64,000 nucleotides of DNA from Wyeomyia smithii (taxonomy: Eukaryota; Arthropoda; Insecta; Diptera; Culicidae), in NCBI RefSeq assembly GCF_029784165.1, contig NC_073696.1, forward strand, positions 193,982,498 to 194,046,497, given 5' to 3'. The notes beneath the pieces were generated by a model. It was given only the letters and a program-made list of their open reading frames with translations. It searched no databases and was not told the DNA's origin. Made by a program: the position numbers and the translations under genes. Positions 32,771 to 45,642 of this stretch are shown here, one piece after another. Numbering within the stretch: position 1 is the stretch's first letter; each line of letters starts with the position of its first letter.

Positions 32771-35700
32771 TTAGCTAACACTGGCGTGTCGGTGGTCAAC
32801 CTGTCGCCTGTTTTGCAATTCTAAAACTATTTGAGAGGCGGCTGTACAAACCGCCCTCCAAATGTTTGGGTCTTTACACATCCTCCGAACTAGGTTGTCC
32901 GGAGTGGTGTCTGGCCCGCTCACTACCATCATGTCGCTCCGCGCATGCACAAAACGAGGGCACACGAAGAAGACATGCTCAGCAGTTTCTTCCGCATCCG
33001 CGCACTCGGGACACATGGGGGACCCCGCATGCCCGAATCTGTGTAGATACTGCCTGAAGCAACCATGACCTGACAGAATCTGTGTCAAGTGGAAGTTAAC
33101 TTCTCCATGGCGCCTCCCGACCCATCTGGATACGTCCGGAATAAGTCGATGCGTCCATCTACCCTTTGCGGAATTGGACCATTCCTGCTGCCATCTGATC
33201 ATCGAGAATGACCTTCTGGTGCCTCGTATACCCCTTGTGTCACGTTGATCGAAGCATTCTACATCCTCCTTAATGGCTATGCTGATAGGCATCATGCCGG
33301 ACAGGACGCAGATTGCGTCGTATGACACTGTACGGTACGCGCTCACAACCCTCAGGCACATGAGCCTGTAGGTACTTTCCAGTTTTCGACGATGACTGTT
33401 GGTACCTAACGCTTTGGACCACGCTGGCCCACCATACCTAAGTATGGACGAAACCACGCTGGCAAGAAGTTTACGCTTGCTGTCATATACCGCTGAGCTA
33501 TTGGACATCATTCGAGATAGTCCTGCAGCGGCCGTTGAAGCCCTCTTACAGGCGTAGTCGACGTGACTCTTAAATGTGAGCTTATCGTCAACCATAACCC
33601 CCAAGAGCTTCAAGGAACGCCTTGAGGTAATGGTGCAGTCACCGACTCTGACCACCGCCTGTTGCTCTAATTTGCGGTTGTTCACAACCGTAACCTCCGT
33701 TTTATGGTGCGCTAACTCCAGTTTCCTAGAGTGCATCCAGTCTTCGACCTTGCGTATGCAGTGCGCGGCCGTCAACTCGACCTCTTCGATCGACTCGCCG
33801 TAGACCTCTAGCGTGATGTCGTCTGCGAAACCGACGATCACAACCCCTACAGGGAACTTTAGTTTCAACACCCCGTCATACATGACATTCCACAACACCG
33901 GGCCCAGGATGGAACCTTGCGGTACCCCTGCGGTGATTGGGACGCACTTCTGACCCTCCTCCGTGTTGTAAACTAGTAACCGATTCTGGAAATAATTTTC
34001 CAAAATCTTGTACAACGACACCGGTACGTGGATGCTCCTAAGCGCGAGCGCTATGGAGTCCCAACTGGCGCTATTGAATGCATTCTTCACGTCAAGCGTG
34101 ACGATTGCGCAATAGCGAATGCCCCAACTCTTACGCTGGAGTGCTACCTCTGCCGTCTTGGTGACAGAGAGAATAGCATCCAGCGTGGATCTACCTTTCC
34201 GGAAGCCGAACTGGTTACTTGCCAGACCGTTTACACCCTCTGTGTACTTCACCAGTCTGTTGAGGATAATCCTCTCAAGCACCTTGCCCGTAGTGTCCAG
34301 CAGACAGATAGGTCTGTATGCCGATGGGTCCCCTGGCGGTTTCCCAGCCTTCGGCAACAGCACCAATCTCTGTCGCTTCCACCTGTCCGGAAAGAGGCAG
34401 TCATCCAGGCACTTCTGCATGACTGCTCGAAATAGATCGGGGGCCACTTTCATGGCCGTCCTGATGGCCAAGTTCGGGATTCCATCCGGTCCCGGTGCCT
34501 TGCTCACCTTTAGGGAGTTGGCGATCACGATGAGTTCCTCATTCGTAACCCTTACCTCCTCCACAACCTCTGCACGGCTGCCGTCTCTCACGGATTGGAT
34601 GCCCGGCAGGTTGGCCGACCATCCCTGGTCTGTGTCTGGGATACTGGAACGTCGGACGTGAGACTCAGCAACCGGAGGCCAAGGATTTGGCTCGTGTCGT
34701 GGAAAGAGTCCCTCGATGATACGCTCCAGCATCGCTGGTGATCACTCTGCAGGCGCCAACACGCCTTTGGTCTTCGCCATTACGACTCTGTAGGCGTTGC
34801 CCCACGGATTCGTATTGGCACTCGCGCATAGCCTATCGAAGCAGGCCCTTTTGCTCGCCTTTATCGCACTTTTAAGGGTCGATCTTGCAGATCCGAATAC
34901 TACACGACGCTCTACCCTCTGTGCATCGGTACGTGCACGTTGCAACATCCGTCTTGCACGGAGGCACGCGCTACGGAGGTCCGCTATCGCGTCGGTCCAC
35001 CAGTATACCGGTGACTTACCATTCCTAGGTTGGCGGGTCCTAGGCATGGTGGCGTCGCACGCCCGCGATAATGTGGCAACTAATTGGTCAGCACTCGGGC
35101 GGAGCCAACTGCCCCCCTCGCGCTCTCTTCTCATTGCTTCTGCAAATACCTCGGCATAGAAATGCGATGTCTTCCACCCGCGGACGGTCGGAGTATTGGC
35201 TCTACCCGTCGCCTGCCGCCTCACGTTCTGGACTACGCTATAGCAGACCGACTGGTGGTCACTATAGGTGTAGCCATCGTCTACCCTCCAGTTCACGATC
35301 AGTCCTGGGCTGGAGAACGTCACGTCGATGATCGACTCCGCACCATTTCTGCTGAAAGTACACTTGGTTCCAACGTTGGCCAGATCTAGGTTGAGCTTTG
35401 CCAAAGCTTCCAACAAGATCTGACCCCTCCGGTTCGTGCGGCGGCTTCCCCACTCAACAGCCCAAGCGTTGAAGTCGCCCGCCACTACTAAGGGTGTTAG
35501 TCCCGTCAGCTCCATAGATAACAAATCGACCATCTGGGTGAACCTTTCGATAGACCAACGCGGCGGAGCATAACAACTGCAGTAGAACACTCCGTCCACC
35601 TTGGCAACCGCGTATCCTTCATTTGAGGTTGACACAACCTCCTGAACCGGGAACTTGCTGGTCGTGCATATGGCCGCCGTACTGGACTTATCTGCAACCC

Positions 35701-35833
35701 AATTACCGTTTCCGGAAGGAATGCAGTAGGGGTCCGATACGATTGCGATGTCCGACCGCGACTCAGACGCTGCTTGGTATAGCAGCTGCTGTGCCGCATA
35801 GCAATGGTTCAGGTTCAATTGTGTCACTCTCAC
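32771..35833 (-). CDS. R1-clade ORF2: endonuclease and reverse transcriptase (one internal stop)
   Basis: One frame of about 1020 codons interrupted only by TGA at 34744-34742. The endonuclease starts VTQLNLNHC, then VAGDFNAWAVEWGSRRTNRRG and YTYSDHQSV (catalytic residues present). RT blocks: APGPDGIPNLAIR, RLVLLPKAGK, NQFGFRKGRSTLDAI, VTLDVKNAFNSASW (Asp), GVPQGSILGPVLWN and VGFADDITLEV (Asp-Asp). The C-terminus has CPECADAEETAEHVFFVC, the usual CCHC-like motif. The frame begins with GTG at 35833 overlapping the ORF1 stop as GTGA; an ATG lost by a single change would give the ATGA stop-start overlap used for reinitiation. No other ATG precedes it in frame. Confidence 0.88.
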
Positions 35834-37247
35834 GCCCGTGGTTTCGTGGCCGCCTTACCGGCTGGGCACCATGGGCCTCCCATAAAGTGCTTGGCGTTCC
35901 GTTTTCCAGTACATACCAAGCACCTGGGAGGCTCCCCGCAGTCTTTAGCTTTATGGCCAGCACCACCACAACGCCTACATAACTGGCTCCTATCGGGCCC
36001 CTTGCAGGTCCAGGACTTGTGTCCTCCCTCGAAACACCCGAAGCAAACGTCCGGCTGCTGGAGTATGCTCAGGGGACATACTGACCAGCCAACCTTAAGT
36101 TGGCTGTCTTCAGGGCCAGAGTTGCATCGGCCGATGCAAGCCGGAAAGTGGCCACCTGGGTCCCCGCTGGACCCTTTCGGAGGCGAATTACCCCAGTGGC
36201 TACTTCCACTCCGCACTTCTCCTTGAGGGCCTGTGCAATATCGCACCTCTCGGTGATTTCATCCAGGTTTTTGAGCTGGAGAGTCACCTCTGAGGTGAGT
36301 GCCCGAATTTGCACATCTTTCCCGAGGACCTGCTCGGCTACCGTCTTGTAGGCAGCGCCCTTGTTTTTAGCATCCTTACGAAGCTCAAGGATCATCTCGC
36401 CGGTGCGAGAACGACGGATGGTCCGCACATCCGCTCCCAGATCCTTGAGCTGGGTTTCGCCTCTCATTTTCTTCAAGACTTCGGAGTACTTGGACCCCTC
36501 CGTCTTGAGTATGAGGGCGTCGCCCCTGCTTCGCGCCTTCTTTCCCATTTTTGGGCGATTTGTCGCCTTCTCGTCGTTGTGCTTGCTGTCTTTTTGGCGC
36601 TTCCTTCCTCCCACGGTAACCCAAGGGTTTCCCGTAGCTGCCACTTCGGCAGACTTTTCGGCGGACTTGGAGGCCGTTGGTGTGCTATCTCGCGGGCTTA
36701 GCACAACCAACCGTTTCTTGCTGTTCTCGGGGGCTTCCCCCGGAGACTGCCTTGCTCTTTTTGCGGCTGACCCGGAGGCGCAAACCGCTGCAAACATGCA
36801 GGTGTCCGTTTGGACCGACTTCGTCGCCCTTCCGGTCACCTCCGTTGCATTCTTCTCTGCAGCCACCGCTCTTGCCTTGAGCTCGGCGTGCTCCTTCTTC
36901 GCAGCATCGACGGAGGACCGAAGCATGTAGAGAGCCTGCTTCAGGTACTTCGTCGTGTTGGTGCGACTTTTCGCAAACTCGATTATGGCATCGAGCTACT
37001 CCGACAGCGCTACTACCTTCGGTAGCGTGTCTCGCTGTCTTCCGACCGCCTTTATCAACAGTGGACCAGCCACTGCGATGTCTTGCGTCGATCCGGTAGG
37101 CGTACTGCCTTTGCCGTCTTCGCAGGCGTCCTTTACTGCATCCATCTCCGCCTTTCTCGGCGGAGACCTCTGGATGCCTCCTCGTGCAAACGGGTTTTTC
37201 AACCCATCTGCGCCCAATTGTTGATCTTCATTATGTTCATTATTCAT
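35830..37247 (-). pseudogene. R1-clade ORF1 (Gag-like, CCHC), with one stop and one frameshift
   Basis: Nucleic-acid-binding protein. The N-terminal portion (37247-36996) ends at a TAG that continues in the same frame into LDAIIEFAKSRTNTTKYLKQ. The middle part is Lys/Ala-rich and contains a coiled-coil-like stretch (36926-36850) and the conserved block MILELRKDAKNKGAAY. Near 36108 a one-base frame change passes from KTANLR into LKVGWSVCPLS. Three C-terminal zinc knuckles follow: CFGCFEGGHKSWTC, CRRCGGAGHKAKDC and a third starting CLVCTGKR. Restoring one stop and one base would make the gene continuous; as given it is broken. Confidence 0.8.
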
Positions 37248-37897
37248 TTTTGTTAAGTGGGTCCCCCTTCCAGCCGCTATCCTTATCCATACTGGAGTGG
37301 TCGCCTATCTGGTCCCAGGGTAGTCTTTGCCGAAGCAGTGAGGCCATGGCTAGGGGCGGCTGCCATAGCGCCTTATGAGCAACTATGACCCCCCGACCGG
37401 CGCAAGTCAGGAAAGGACATCTGATCCCACTCCTGCCCGGTTCCCACCGGGCAATGAATTTGGAACGTACTGGAAGGCCTGCCAGGTTTTACGGGACGGA
37501 GACCCCTGCACCGGTTGTTGTCTCGCCGTTTCAAGCCGTTGTCACACGACCTTACTAAGGGAGCTCGGCGCAGGTGCCAGCCCAGAATCGTGGTACGAAA
37601 ACGAAATCCGACTCTTATCATATGGCGTTGCGACCAGTTACCGTAATTGGGAACTTACTGGCATCAATCCCAATGGGCGAATTAGTGCATTTGGGTGGTG
37701 GGAGCGGCACTATTCGCTCCGTCAGAGCTGCTTCCGGATAATGTGGCTTTTGTGAGAATTCGGCGGCCCAATGCCTGAGTCTCACCACAACCTAGGCTAG
37801 CTCTCGCTGATGGTCCGGGACTGCGTTCTTGCAGTTAGCACTTCCGTGGCCTACGGTAATCGCCAAATACCGACCCGTGGTGGCATACAGCTCTGCC

Positions 37898-38074
<177 letters not shown>

Positions 38075-38349
38075 AATGAGAATGAGAGTAATACAGCAAC
38101 AAAGTATGTACAAATTATAATTGAACTGTTTTGCCACAACGAAAAAAAAACAAAAAGAGATTTGGTCAAAGAGCAGTGAAGAAACAAATACAAATTATAT
38201 AATTCAAATCAATAAAAAAAGAAAGGAGAAACTGGGAGGTAAACGAAAAAAGCAGTTCACAGCTAAGTAATAGAACTCATTTTACATGTTCAAACTGGAA
38301 AATCAATGGGGAAACAGAAAAAAAAACAGAAAACATTGCACTGAAAAGC

Positions 38350-38545
38350 TGATCCCGAGGTACGATGCTGGCCTAACAAGCCAGTCGTCATAGATTCGAG
38401 TCTCGGCTCGGAAGTGACTGTTAGTGTCAGTAGGATCGAAGCGCTAACCCCGCAATTGTTCTGTACACTAAACAGATGGCTGCGAAGTCTGTGTATTATA
38501 AACAGAAGGTCGAGTTCCAAATCGGAATGTAGCACCAAGGCTTTA
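38350..38545 (+). mobile_element. tRNA-Val-like SINE, copy 1
   Basis: The head contains an anticodon-stem-like CTGGC-CTAACAA-GCCAG (loop anticodon AAC) and a B-box GATTCGAGTCTC, giving an internal Pol III promoter. A body shared with 44840-45731 and 57187-57400 follows (ACTGTTAGTGTCAGTAGGAT; GCGAAGTCTGTG). The 3' end is near CACCAAGGCTT. Confidence 0.65.
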
Positions 38546-40855
38546 CATACACAATAACGGAACAGTAGATAAATTTCGAAGCACTTAACTTTTCGATCAA
38601 ATCTAGACTACTTCGTGATTTGGGGCAAAACATATAGAAGACTGAACCATTGCGACCATTGTTCGATCTATTGTGGTATAAAGAATCGCCCTTTACTTTG
38701 CGCCTTATTTTGATCTGCTCGACAATGTTTATTTTGTTGACAATTTTGATTCCGCTCATTCATCGAAATGAAATCAAGTTTCTTCCTTCACTAACGTAAA
38801 CAACAAAAAGGGCGTATTCCTCATTTTATTTCGTTTTGATATATAGTAGATTTCGCCCTTAACAAAAATCGAACTTTTTGATAGTTAGAAAATAGATACA
38901 CTATTTTGTCGAAGTTTAGAAGTAGGTAGTAGCACACTTCATACGTTTCCGGTATAATCTCTATTTGTTTACAGTTTGTTAGATTCGCCCTCATGAAGTA
39001 TTCCGGAAATGTTCAGTTTTACAACTTTGAGCACAAATGTATAAAAGTATATTGTTTCACATTAGTTCTCCATTAAAGATAACTTCTTAACTCTTAAGAT
39101 ATTTTAATTTCTTCATTTTTGAAACGATTTTAAATATATGGATAAAAGTTGGAGCCACTTTTGAGAACCTATTTGTGTTGAACCTTTTTTGTAGTGTAGT
39201 TTTCTCTTCATGAATCTGAGCAAGCTTGTAAATTCGGACAATATCAAACAACTGATCCAAACAAAAGTTCGATGAAATCCGATGTTCATCAAAATGTTGA
39301 ATCGGAAATTAAAATAGACTCATGTAACAAATTGAACATTTACAGATGCTCAGGCCCATTAGCATCGTAATGAACATCACGTGTAAGCATTTTATGCAAC
39401 CTACAGACCCAGCGTTTCCGTGCAATGCACATTACCCCAGTCTTAATGTTTATTGCGGCGATCGCTGTTGGCCACTGTGGCACGGTTCGTTGTTGTCGGT
39501 GCTGCTGCCGTTACCGCGAGTTGATGGGCAATTTGTTTACCATCAATGGGATTAGATGACTAACGCCGTTACAACAAGTAACGCTACTTTACCTGCGATT
39601 AATGGTTTTATCGACGATCATCCTTGTTTCGAAGGGTATTAATGATAAAATAAGCCGGATATTTTTTTATTTTAGGGCGACATATTCCTATCTTAATTCT
39701 TAATACCTGCAATAACAAGTGTTCGGTCATTTTGCGTGATTTGGCTAGATTGATGGTATATACAAGTGATTTATTTTTTCATAAGAAATCTGTTACTGAA
39801 TGACGAGTCTACTTGTGCTTTTATTCAATTCACTGTGATTCAATTTTATAAAAACATGCTTTTTATAGCTTTGAGTTATGTCGTTGAAAACATTTCAAAT
39901 AGGGCGCATTGTAAAAAATGACAAAAATTTGTTTACACAATCGTGGCATTAATATCGAACAAGACATAAAAGTTTTTAGGTGGACACCCCGCTGCAATGA
40001 TTAAGATGCCCATTCATTGCCAAATTGTTTCATGATCGGTAACGGAATGGTTGTGTAAAACCACCGTGGATTGAGTTTCGAAGTTGCGTGTCCCGGATTG
40101 GCGGCTATCGATCACGGAAAGGAAACAAGCTTTTAAACAAACAGTAACTTTCATCTCCATCAAAATTTCCCGTTTACCGGTCCTGCAGGCCGGTTTTGGG
40201 TTGCCACCGTCTCACCAGCGGGCAACAATCTCCGCCGCCGCTGATTGCCTGTGGGCCTGTGTTGGGTGATGTGTGACATGAGGAAAGAAAACAATATGTC
40301 AAATCGAAAATTGCACGAAAGCAATCTCGTGGCTTTGTGTGCCGTCATCGCCAAAGATACAACACTGACTGCTGAGTTGGTACTTCATTAGAGCTTCGAT
40401 GACACTAGCGTACAAGCTACGACTAGTCTTGGATTTGACTAAATTGTTAGGTAGGCAGAATATGATTACATCCAATGAGCTCATAATCAACTTGAAACCT
40501 TGGCCTGAGGTAACAAGTCCCAGTGCCGCTGAGGCTTGAAAAAACATCGTAAGGTGATGAGCACCCGTATTGTACAGAAACATGGTATCTACCCGATAAA
40601 ATTAGTAGTTTTCTCAAATTAACATCTCAAGTCTCGCTGGCACAGACACATCCCAAGAATGGAAGAATGTGGTCCTTCAACATCTTGTGAATGGTGGATT
40701 TTTATGGTGAGCCTTCGAACAAACAAGGTGGCTTCGTGGAATTGTGCAAAAAACAACGCAAAAATTAAAAATCTGAGTCTATCACGCGAAGATGTGAGCA
40801 AAGCTGAAAGAATGACTTTAGAGCAAGATCGCACCAAATGATCTATGGTCGAATA
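38546..40855. other. Intergenic, no gene recognised
   Basis: AT-rich sequence with short random frames. A more GC-rich island at 39410-39545 and another at 40080-40265 stand out in composition but contain no recognised domain, splice structure or RNA gene. Confidence 0.4.
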
Positions 40856-43423
40856 TCGACCATTTTTGATTTGAATGAAACTTTGCACACGTATTTGGCT
40901 TAGCAAACTGAGCATTTTTCACAGATGGAGAGATTTTTTACACCCATGAGTTACATTCTAAAAGGGCGCATGCCTTTTGGCATAGGTTTTATTCGAAGCA
41001 TTGTAGCCCAGAAACCGTTGGTTGTATAGAAAAATTGTCTGAGAATGAGTTGTAGGGAATTGAAAATGCACCATTAAAAAATATACACTGTACAGAAGAA
41101 AATTTTTTTTTGACCAAAATAAACTTAAAAAAATCATTAAATTTCAATTTAAAAAAAAAGAGTTGAATTTTTTTTTTTTTTTTTTTTTTAAAGAAACTTG
41201 ACGTTAATTTGCAACTTTTAAAATGAAGTCTAGGATGGAGAAATGAAAAATAATTTTATCATGGTATATTAATTTTTTTATAAAAATTTTAATTTAAACA
41301 TTTTTCAAAATATTTGTATTGTGATGATTTTAAAAGATGCAGAAAGTTATTTTGAATCAAAAAACTCTTGGTAGTAAACATTCTAAAGGCATCGGTTTTC
41401 GAGTTATTTTGAAGTTAAGCTCGAAAAATTATTAATATTTCGGAAAATACACGTTTTTCTTAATTCGTCCATGGTTCTCCAGCAAAAACCATACGTTCAT
41501 TGGAATGCTCGATCAAAAATATACAATTCATTCTTTGACAACAAAACGATTGGATAAATAACTCAAGCGCTAAACCTTAGCCTGCCTACACGTTCCCCCT
41601 TGACGAATGTTTTATAAAAAATATGTTTGTCGTGCAACACTACCTACTTGTTTACTAATAATAACTGTTTGTAAAGTACGCAACCAATAACTACTGGGTT
41701 ACCTAGAATATCTGTTTTCGTATAGAAATACGATAGCACTACTCCAGATGTGTTAGTAACAGTTTGCATTTTGTGAAGATGAATAAAGTGAAAATAGAAT
41801 ACACCAAGCCCAAATGCTGTAAACCCTTTCCTGATCATCGGTGCTCATCAAGCTTACGCAAATTAAACGAAAACGTTACTGCAAAATTAAAAATATTGAA
41901 CAGTCAAGCTCATTTTAATACGTCTTTATCAATTTGTGATTCGTGTAGTTATTTGAATGATAGTCAAGCCACCATTCATCCCTTCGTTGTTTACTATTCA
42001 GAATCTGTAACACTTAAGAATATCAGCTTTATCATAATATCGGAAGTACTCCATCATGATACTGTTGCGGTTCAGGTGTTCATTGCCAAATTAATGAGTT
42101 TTTTGAAAACAACAATAGAGTTGATAAAAGCGATATTAATGTCTGATGGAGCTGCCTCACCATATAAAAATAGAAAAAAAACTTTGCAAGTTCAATACAA
42201 AATATAACGTCGATGCAGAGTGGCATTTTTTTGCGACTTCTCATGGCAAAGGCCCATGCGATGCAATTGGTTGCATATTAAAACGAATGGCAGGAAATGC
42301 AAGTTTAGCTAAAGAACATGAACATCCCATTACAAGCGCAAAAGAATTGTATGATTGGTCTAATCAGAAAAGTAATAAAAATTCATCAAAAATGTCATTT
42401 AGTTGGGTATTATATGAAGAATATGAACAAGAAGTAACAGAATGGAGCAATATTTTCAAAAAATCTATAATAATAGCTGCCACACAAAAGTATTACTCGT
42501 TTGTTCCGATTTTAGAAAATAAGATACAAACGTAGCTGTTTTCAAAAGATGACGAGTCATTTACTTATGATGTATATAAAATATAAGGTGAAACTAGTTC
42601 TGTAAAGTATCTATGTCATAAAAAAATACGTTCCTAAGATAATAAAACTCGAAAATAAACATTTGATTCTTATATATATTTATATCACTTAGAACATTTA
42701 ACTCTTTTCTTGAGAACCGTTCGCCCAATCGTTTTGTTGTCAAAGAATGAATTGTATATTTTTGATCAAGCATTCCAATGAACGTATGGTGTTTGCTGGA
42801 GAACCATGGACAAATTAAGAAAATCGTGTATTTTCCTAAATAATTATAATTTTTCAAGCTTAAATTAGAAATAACTCGAAAACCAATGCCTTTAGAATGT
42901 TTAGTACCAAAAGCTTCTTGATTCAAAATGACTCTCTGCATCTTTTAAAATCATCAGAACACAAATATTTTGAAAAATGTTTGAATTAGAATTTTCATAA
43001 AAAAATTAATCTACCATAAAAAATTATTTTTCATTTCTCCATCCTGGACTTTTTTTAAAAGTTGCGTAATAACGTCAAGTTTCTTAAAAAAAAATATAAA
43101 AAAAATTCAACTCTTTTTTTTAAATTAAAATTTAATGTTTATTTTTAATATTTTTTGTTAAAAAAAATTTTTTTTTGTACAGTGGATATTTTTTTATGAT
43201 GCATTTTCGATTCGCTACAACTCAATCTCAGACAGTTTTTCTATGCAACCAACGGTTTCTGGGCTACAATGCTTCGAATAAAACCTATGTCAAAAGGCAT
43301 ACGCCCTTTTAGAATGTAACTCATGGGTGTAAAAAATCTCTCCACCTGTGAAAAATGCTCAGTTTGCTAAGCCAAATACGTGTGCAAAGTTTCATTCAAA
43401 TAAAAAATGGTCGATTAAATTTT
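40856..43423 (+). mobile_element. DNA transposon with ~700-bp terminal inverted repeats, internally reduced
   Basis: Left arm about 40856-41552 and right arm about 42726-43423 are inverted copies, roughly 85-90 percent alike by eye, both ending TCGACCATTTTT. Conserved segments include GAAACTTTGCACACGTATTT, CATTCTAAAAGGGCG, AGAAACCGTTGGTTG and ACAACAAAACGATTGG. The ~1.17-kb spacer carries two plus-strand coding fragments. I could not define a target duplication with confidence. Confidence 0.75.
41764..42535 (+). pseudogene. Unclassified transposase-like protein fragments inside the long-TIR element
   Basis: Two overlapping frames (41764-42207 and 42146-42535) read as one broken protein of about 240 residues. 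The first has Cys/His-rich KPKCCKPFPDHRC and ICDSCSYLN, then VLHHDTVAVQVF and LMSDGAASPYKNRKK. A frame change at about 42160 leads to DAEWHFFATSHGKGPCDAIG and CILKRMAGNASL, then LYDWSNQK. I recall the SDGA...YKN and ATSHGKG.CD.IGG patterns from repetitive proteins in arthropods, cnidarians and fish, but not a named superfamily. Conserved Asp residues in HDT and SDGA are compatible with an RNase-H-fold transposase core; that is inference. Location between long inverted repeats supports it as the element's own gene. Confidence 0.5.
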
Positions 43424-44826
43424 CGCGTATCTCCAGGCGGTTTGAAATGATTTTGCTCTTTACCGTTGCGATGTTGGTGTGCTCACAGCCAGGCCGCAAA
43501 TCAGGTTGAGCGAAGGCAGAGAGGTTTCATGCGAAATGGCGAAACGTGTTCAGTTGTTTTCATTTGTCATTTCCGACTTTGACGATTGAATGATTACGAT
43601 TACATTTGATTTTTCAATACTATTCAAAAATTTACTTATATACAAAATATAAAAATATGTTTGAATAAAATTTTGTGTTTTGTCACAGTTTCAGAATTGT
43701 GAGTTCTTCGATTTGAAGGAAGTTGTTTAGAAATTTGGATTGTTTAGAAAAATCAATAAATTTTGCTATCATTTGTCAATATGTATTTGGTAATAGAGGA
43801 TGGAAAAAAGAAATAAATTGAGCAATTAGAATGTTCATGCTTATCATATTTGCATTGTTGTACTGTAGTCTATTTTCAGATGTGTAGTGTAAAGTTGTTT
43901 TACTTACCAACACACTATTTCGGCGTTGCTAGTATATTTACGTAAAATACGAAGTAATGTTTCATTAGACTGAAAAGACTGTACTTATAATATTCTTTTT
44001 TTTGATGTTCCTCGCAAAATCGATTCGCGAAGTTGCATGGAATGCCTCAGGCGACAGCTCTGCAGTGCAAAAGTTGTGAATGGAGGGCGAAATGAAATTC
44101 GAGCCACGATTAATCATCACCTCACCTATGGTGCAATGCGAAACCTTTCCATCTGAGGCACCATCCGGCTTCGGTCGTTCATGTATGTTTCATTTCATGT
44201 ACTCTCTTTGATTTTCAGTCGGCTCGAAAGTGGTTGCATTTTTATTTTTGTTTTTATGTACGTATACGATTATGGTTGCAGGATCGGATCGTTACAGTTG
44301 GAAACAATGTTGCGATGGAGGTTGTGTCAGACTGTGAGATGAGTTCATCGTGGGACATACGCGGTAAAAAATATATCGATAATTTTCATACCGTAAATTT
44401 CAATTGAGTAAATTTCAGCAGATAGAAAAAATGAAGTTTGCGTCAAAATAACTATGTTCTGTTTCATTCCGAAAGAAATTAAAATTAATAGAAATGAAGA
44501 ACTCGTGTTTCATATGACAAAAAATATTTGACATACGCAGGCTGCGTTTACTTTAAAAACGATTTTAATTGCAAATAAATATTTTGCGTTCAGCTACAAA
44601 CATCTTTGACTTTTGTTTTATAACGTAACGTAAAGAACATAAAGTCTGACTACTATTAGTGTAAATAATAAAATTAATAATTTGATTTTTGCTACCAACC
44701 GGAATAGTTTCGAAAGAAGATCATTTCAAGCAAAACCGGCTTTATGGTTGTGACGGCATTTGAATTTATTTGCCTTTGATAACTTGGGCAGAAATTTTTA
44801 GAACATTTTCGTACGAGGTTAAACCT
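43424..44826. other. Intergenic, no gene recognised
   Basis: AT-rich sequence with a moderately GC-rich part at 44030-44200. No supported coding or RNA feature. Confidence 0.4.
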
Positions 44827-44886
44827 TGTTGAAAACGTAAAAAATTAAGCCTTGGTGCTAATTACCGATTCGGAATTCGACCTTCT

Positions 44887-45642
44887 CTTCATTGCTTTCC
44901 ATACAGCTTGTCTGGGCAAGCTCTTCAGCGAGTAAGCCAAGTTAAAGATCTTGGCGTAATTTTGGATAGTCAGCTTACATTCCGGGCACACTACGAAGAT
45001 GTCATTTTAAGAGCCAACAAGCAACTAGGATTTATTTTTAGAATTGCCGATGGATTCCGCGATCCACTGTGCATGAAAGCTTTGTACTGCGCCCTGGTAA
45101 GATCGATGCTCGAATCAGCGGTTGTCGCTTGGTGTCCGTTCAACAAGGTCTGGATCGATCGCATGGAAGCTGTTCAGAAAAAATTCGTGCGTATGGCACT
45201 AAGGCATCTTCCTTGGCATGACGCTACGAGGTTGCCCCCCTATGAGCACCGCTGCATGTTATTGGGGATGGAGACGTTGGAGAGAAGAAGATCTAACGCA
45301 CAAATTATCTTTGTTGCGAAGGTCCTGAATAATGAAATCGATTCACCCGCTATTCTCGCAGAATTAAATCTCTACGCTCCAGAAAGGAATCTGCGGAGAC
45401 GTCAGCTTTTGAACTTGGAGGCAAGGTATAGTCGGTACGGCCAGCATGATGCAATTAGGTTTATGTCTACGAGGTTCAACGAGGTTGCAGAACTGTTCGA
45501 CTTCAACGAACCCATCAACACTTTTTTACGTCGCCTGCGGATTCGCTAATTATTTATTGTTAATCGTCTCTAGTTGTTAATTTTATTCATTAAGACAAAA
45601 ATTGTCAGATGGAATTTGTAAATATAACATAACAACATAACA
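44887..45642 (+). mobile_element. CR1/L2-like LINE copy 2, short 3' fragment inside a SINE
   Basis: Only the last ~0.76 kb of the element, truncated at 44887. The 3' end has AACAT-type repeats (AACATAACAACATAACATT). It is very similar to copy 1 but keeps the 33 bp missing there, and it inserted after the SINE. Confidence 0.8.
44908..45549 (+). CDS. CR1/L2-like ORF2 C-terminal fragment
   Basis: An open frame of 213 codons covering the RT thumb and C-terminal region. It contains QVKDLGVILDSQLTFRAHYE, KALYCALVRSMLESAVVAWC, and DRMEAVQKKFVRMALRHLPW, then LGMETLERRRSNAQIIFVAK and a terminal FLRRLRIR. No catalytic box and no endonuclease, so it is not functional, although there is no stop or frameshift. 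Compared with copy 1 it is the better guide to the family C-terminus. Confidence 0.8.
   Translation: MSGQALQRVSQVKDLGVILDSQLTFRAHYEDVILRANKQLGFIFRIADGFRDPLCMKALYCALVRSMLESAVVAWCPFNKVWIDRMEAVQKKFVRMALRHLPWHDATRLPPYEHRCMLLGMETLERRRSNAQIIFVAKVLNNEIDSPAILAELNLYAPERNLRRRQLLNLEARYSRYGQHDAIRFMSTRFNEVAELFDFNEPINTFLRRLRIR

Noticed and set aside
35804..36930. Long plus-strand frames opposite the R1-clade ORF1 and ORF2
   Set aside because: Antisense shadows of GC-richer coding sequence; no domains, and the minus-strand frames carry clear CCHC and RT motifs.
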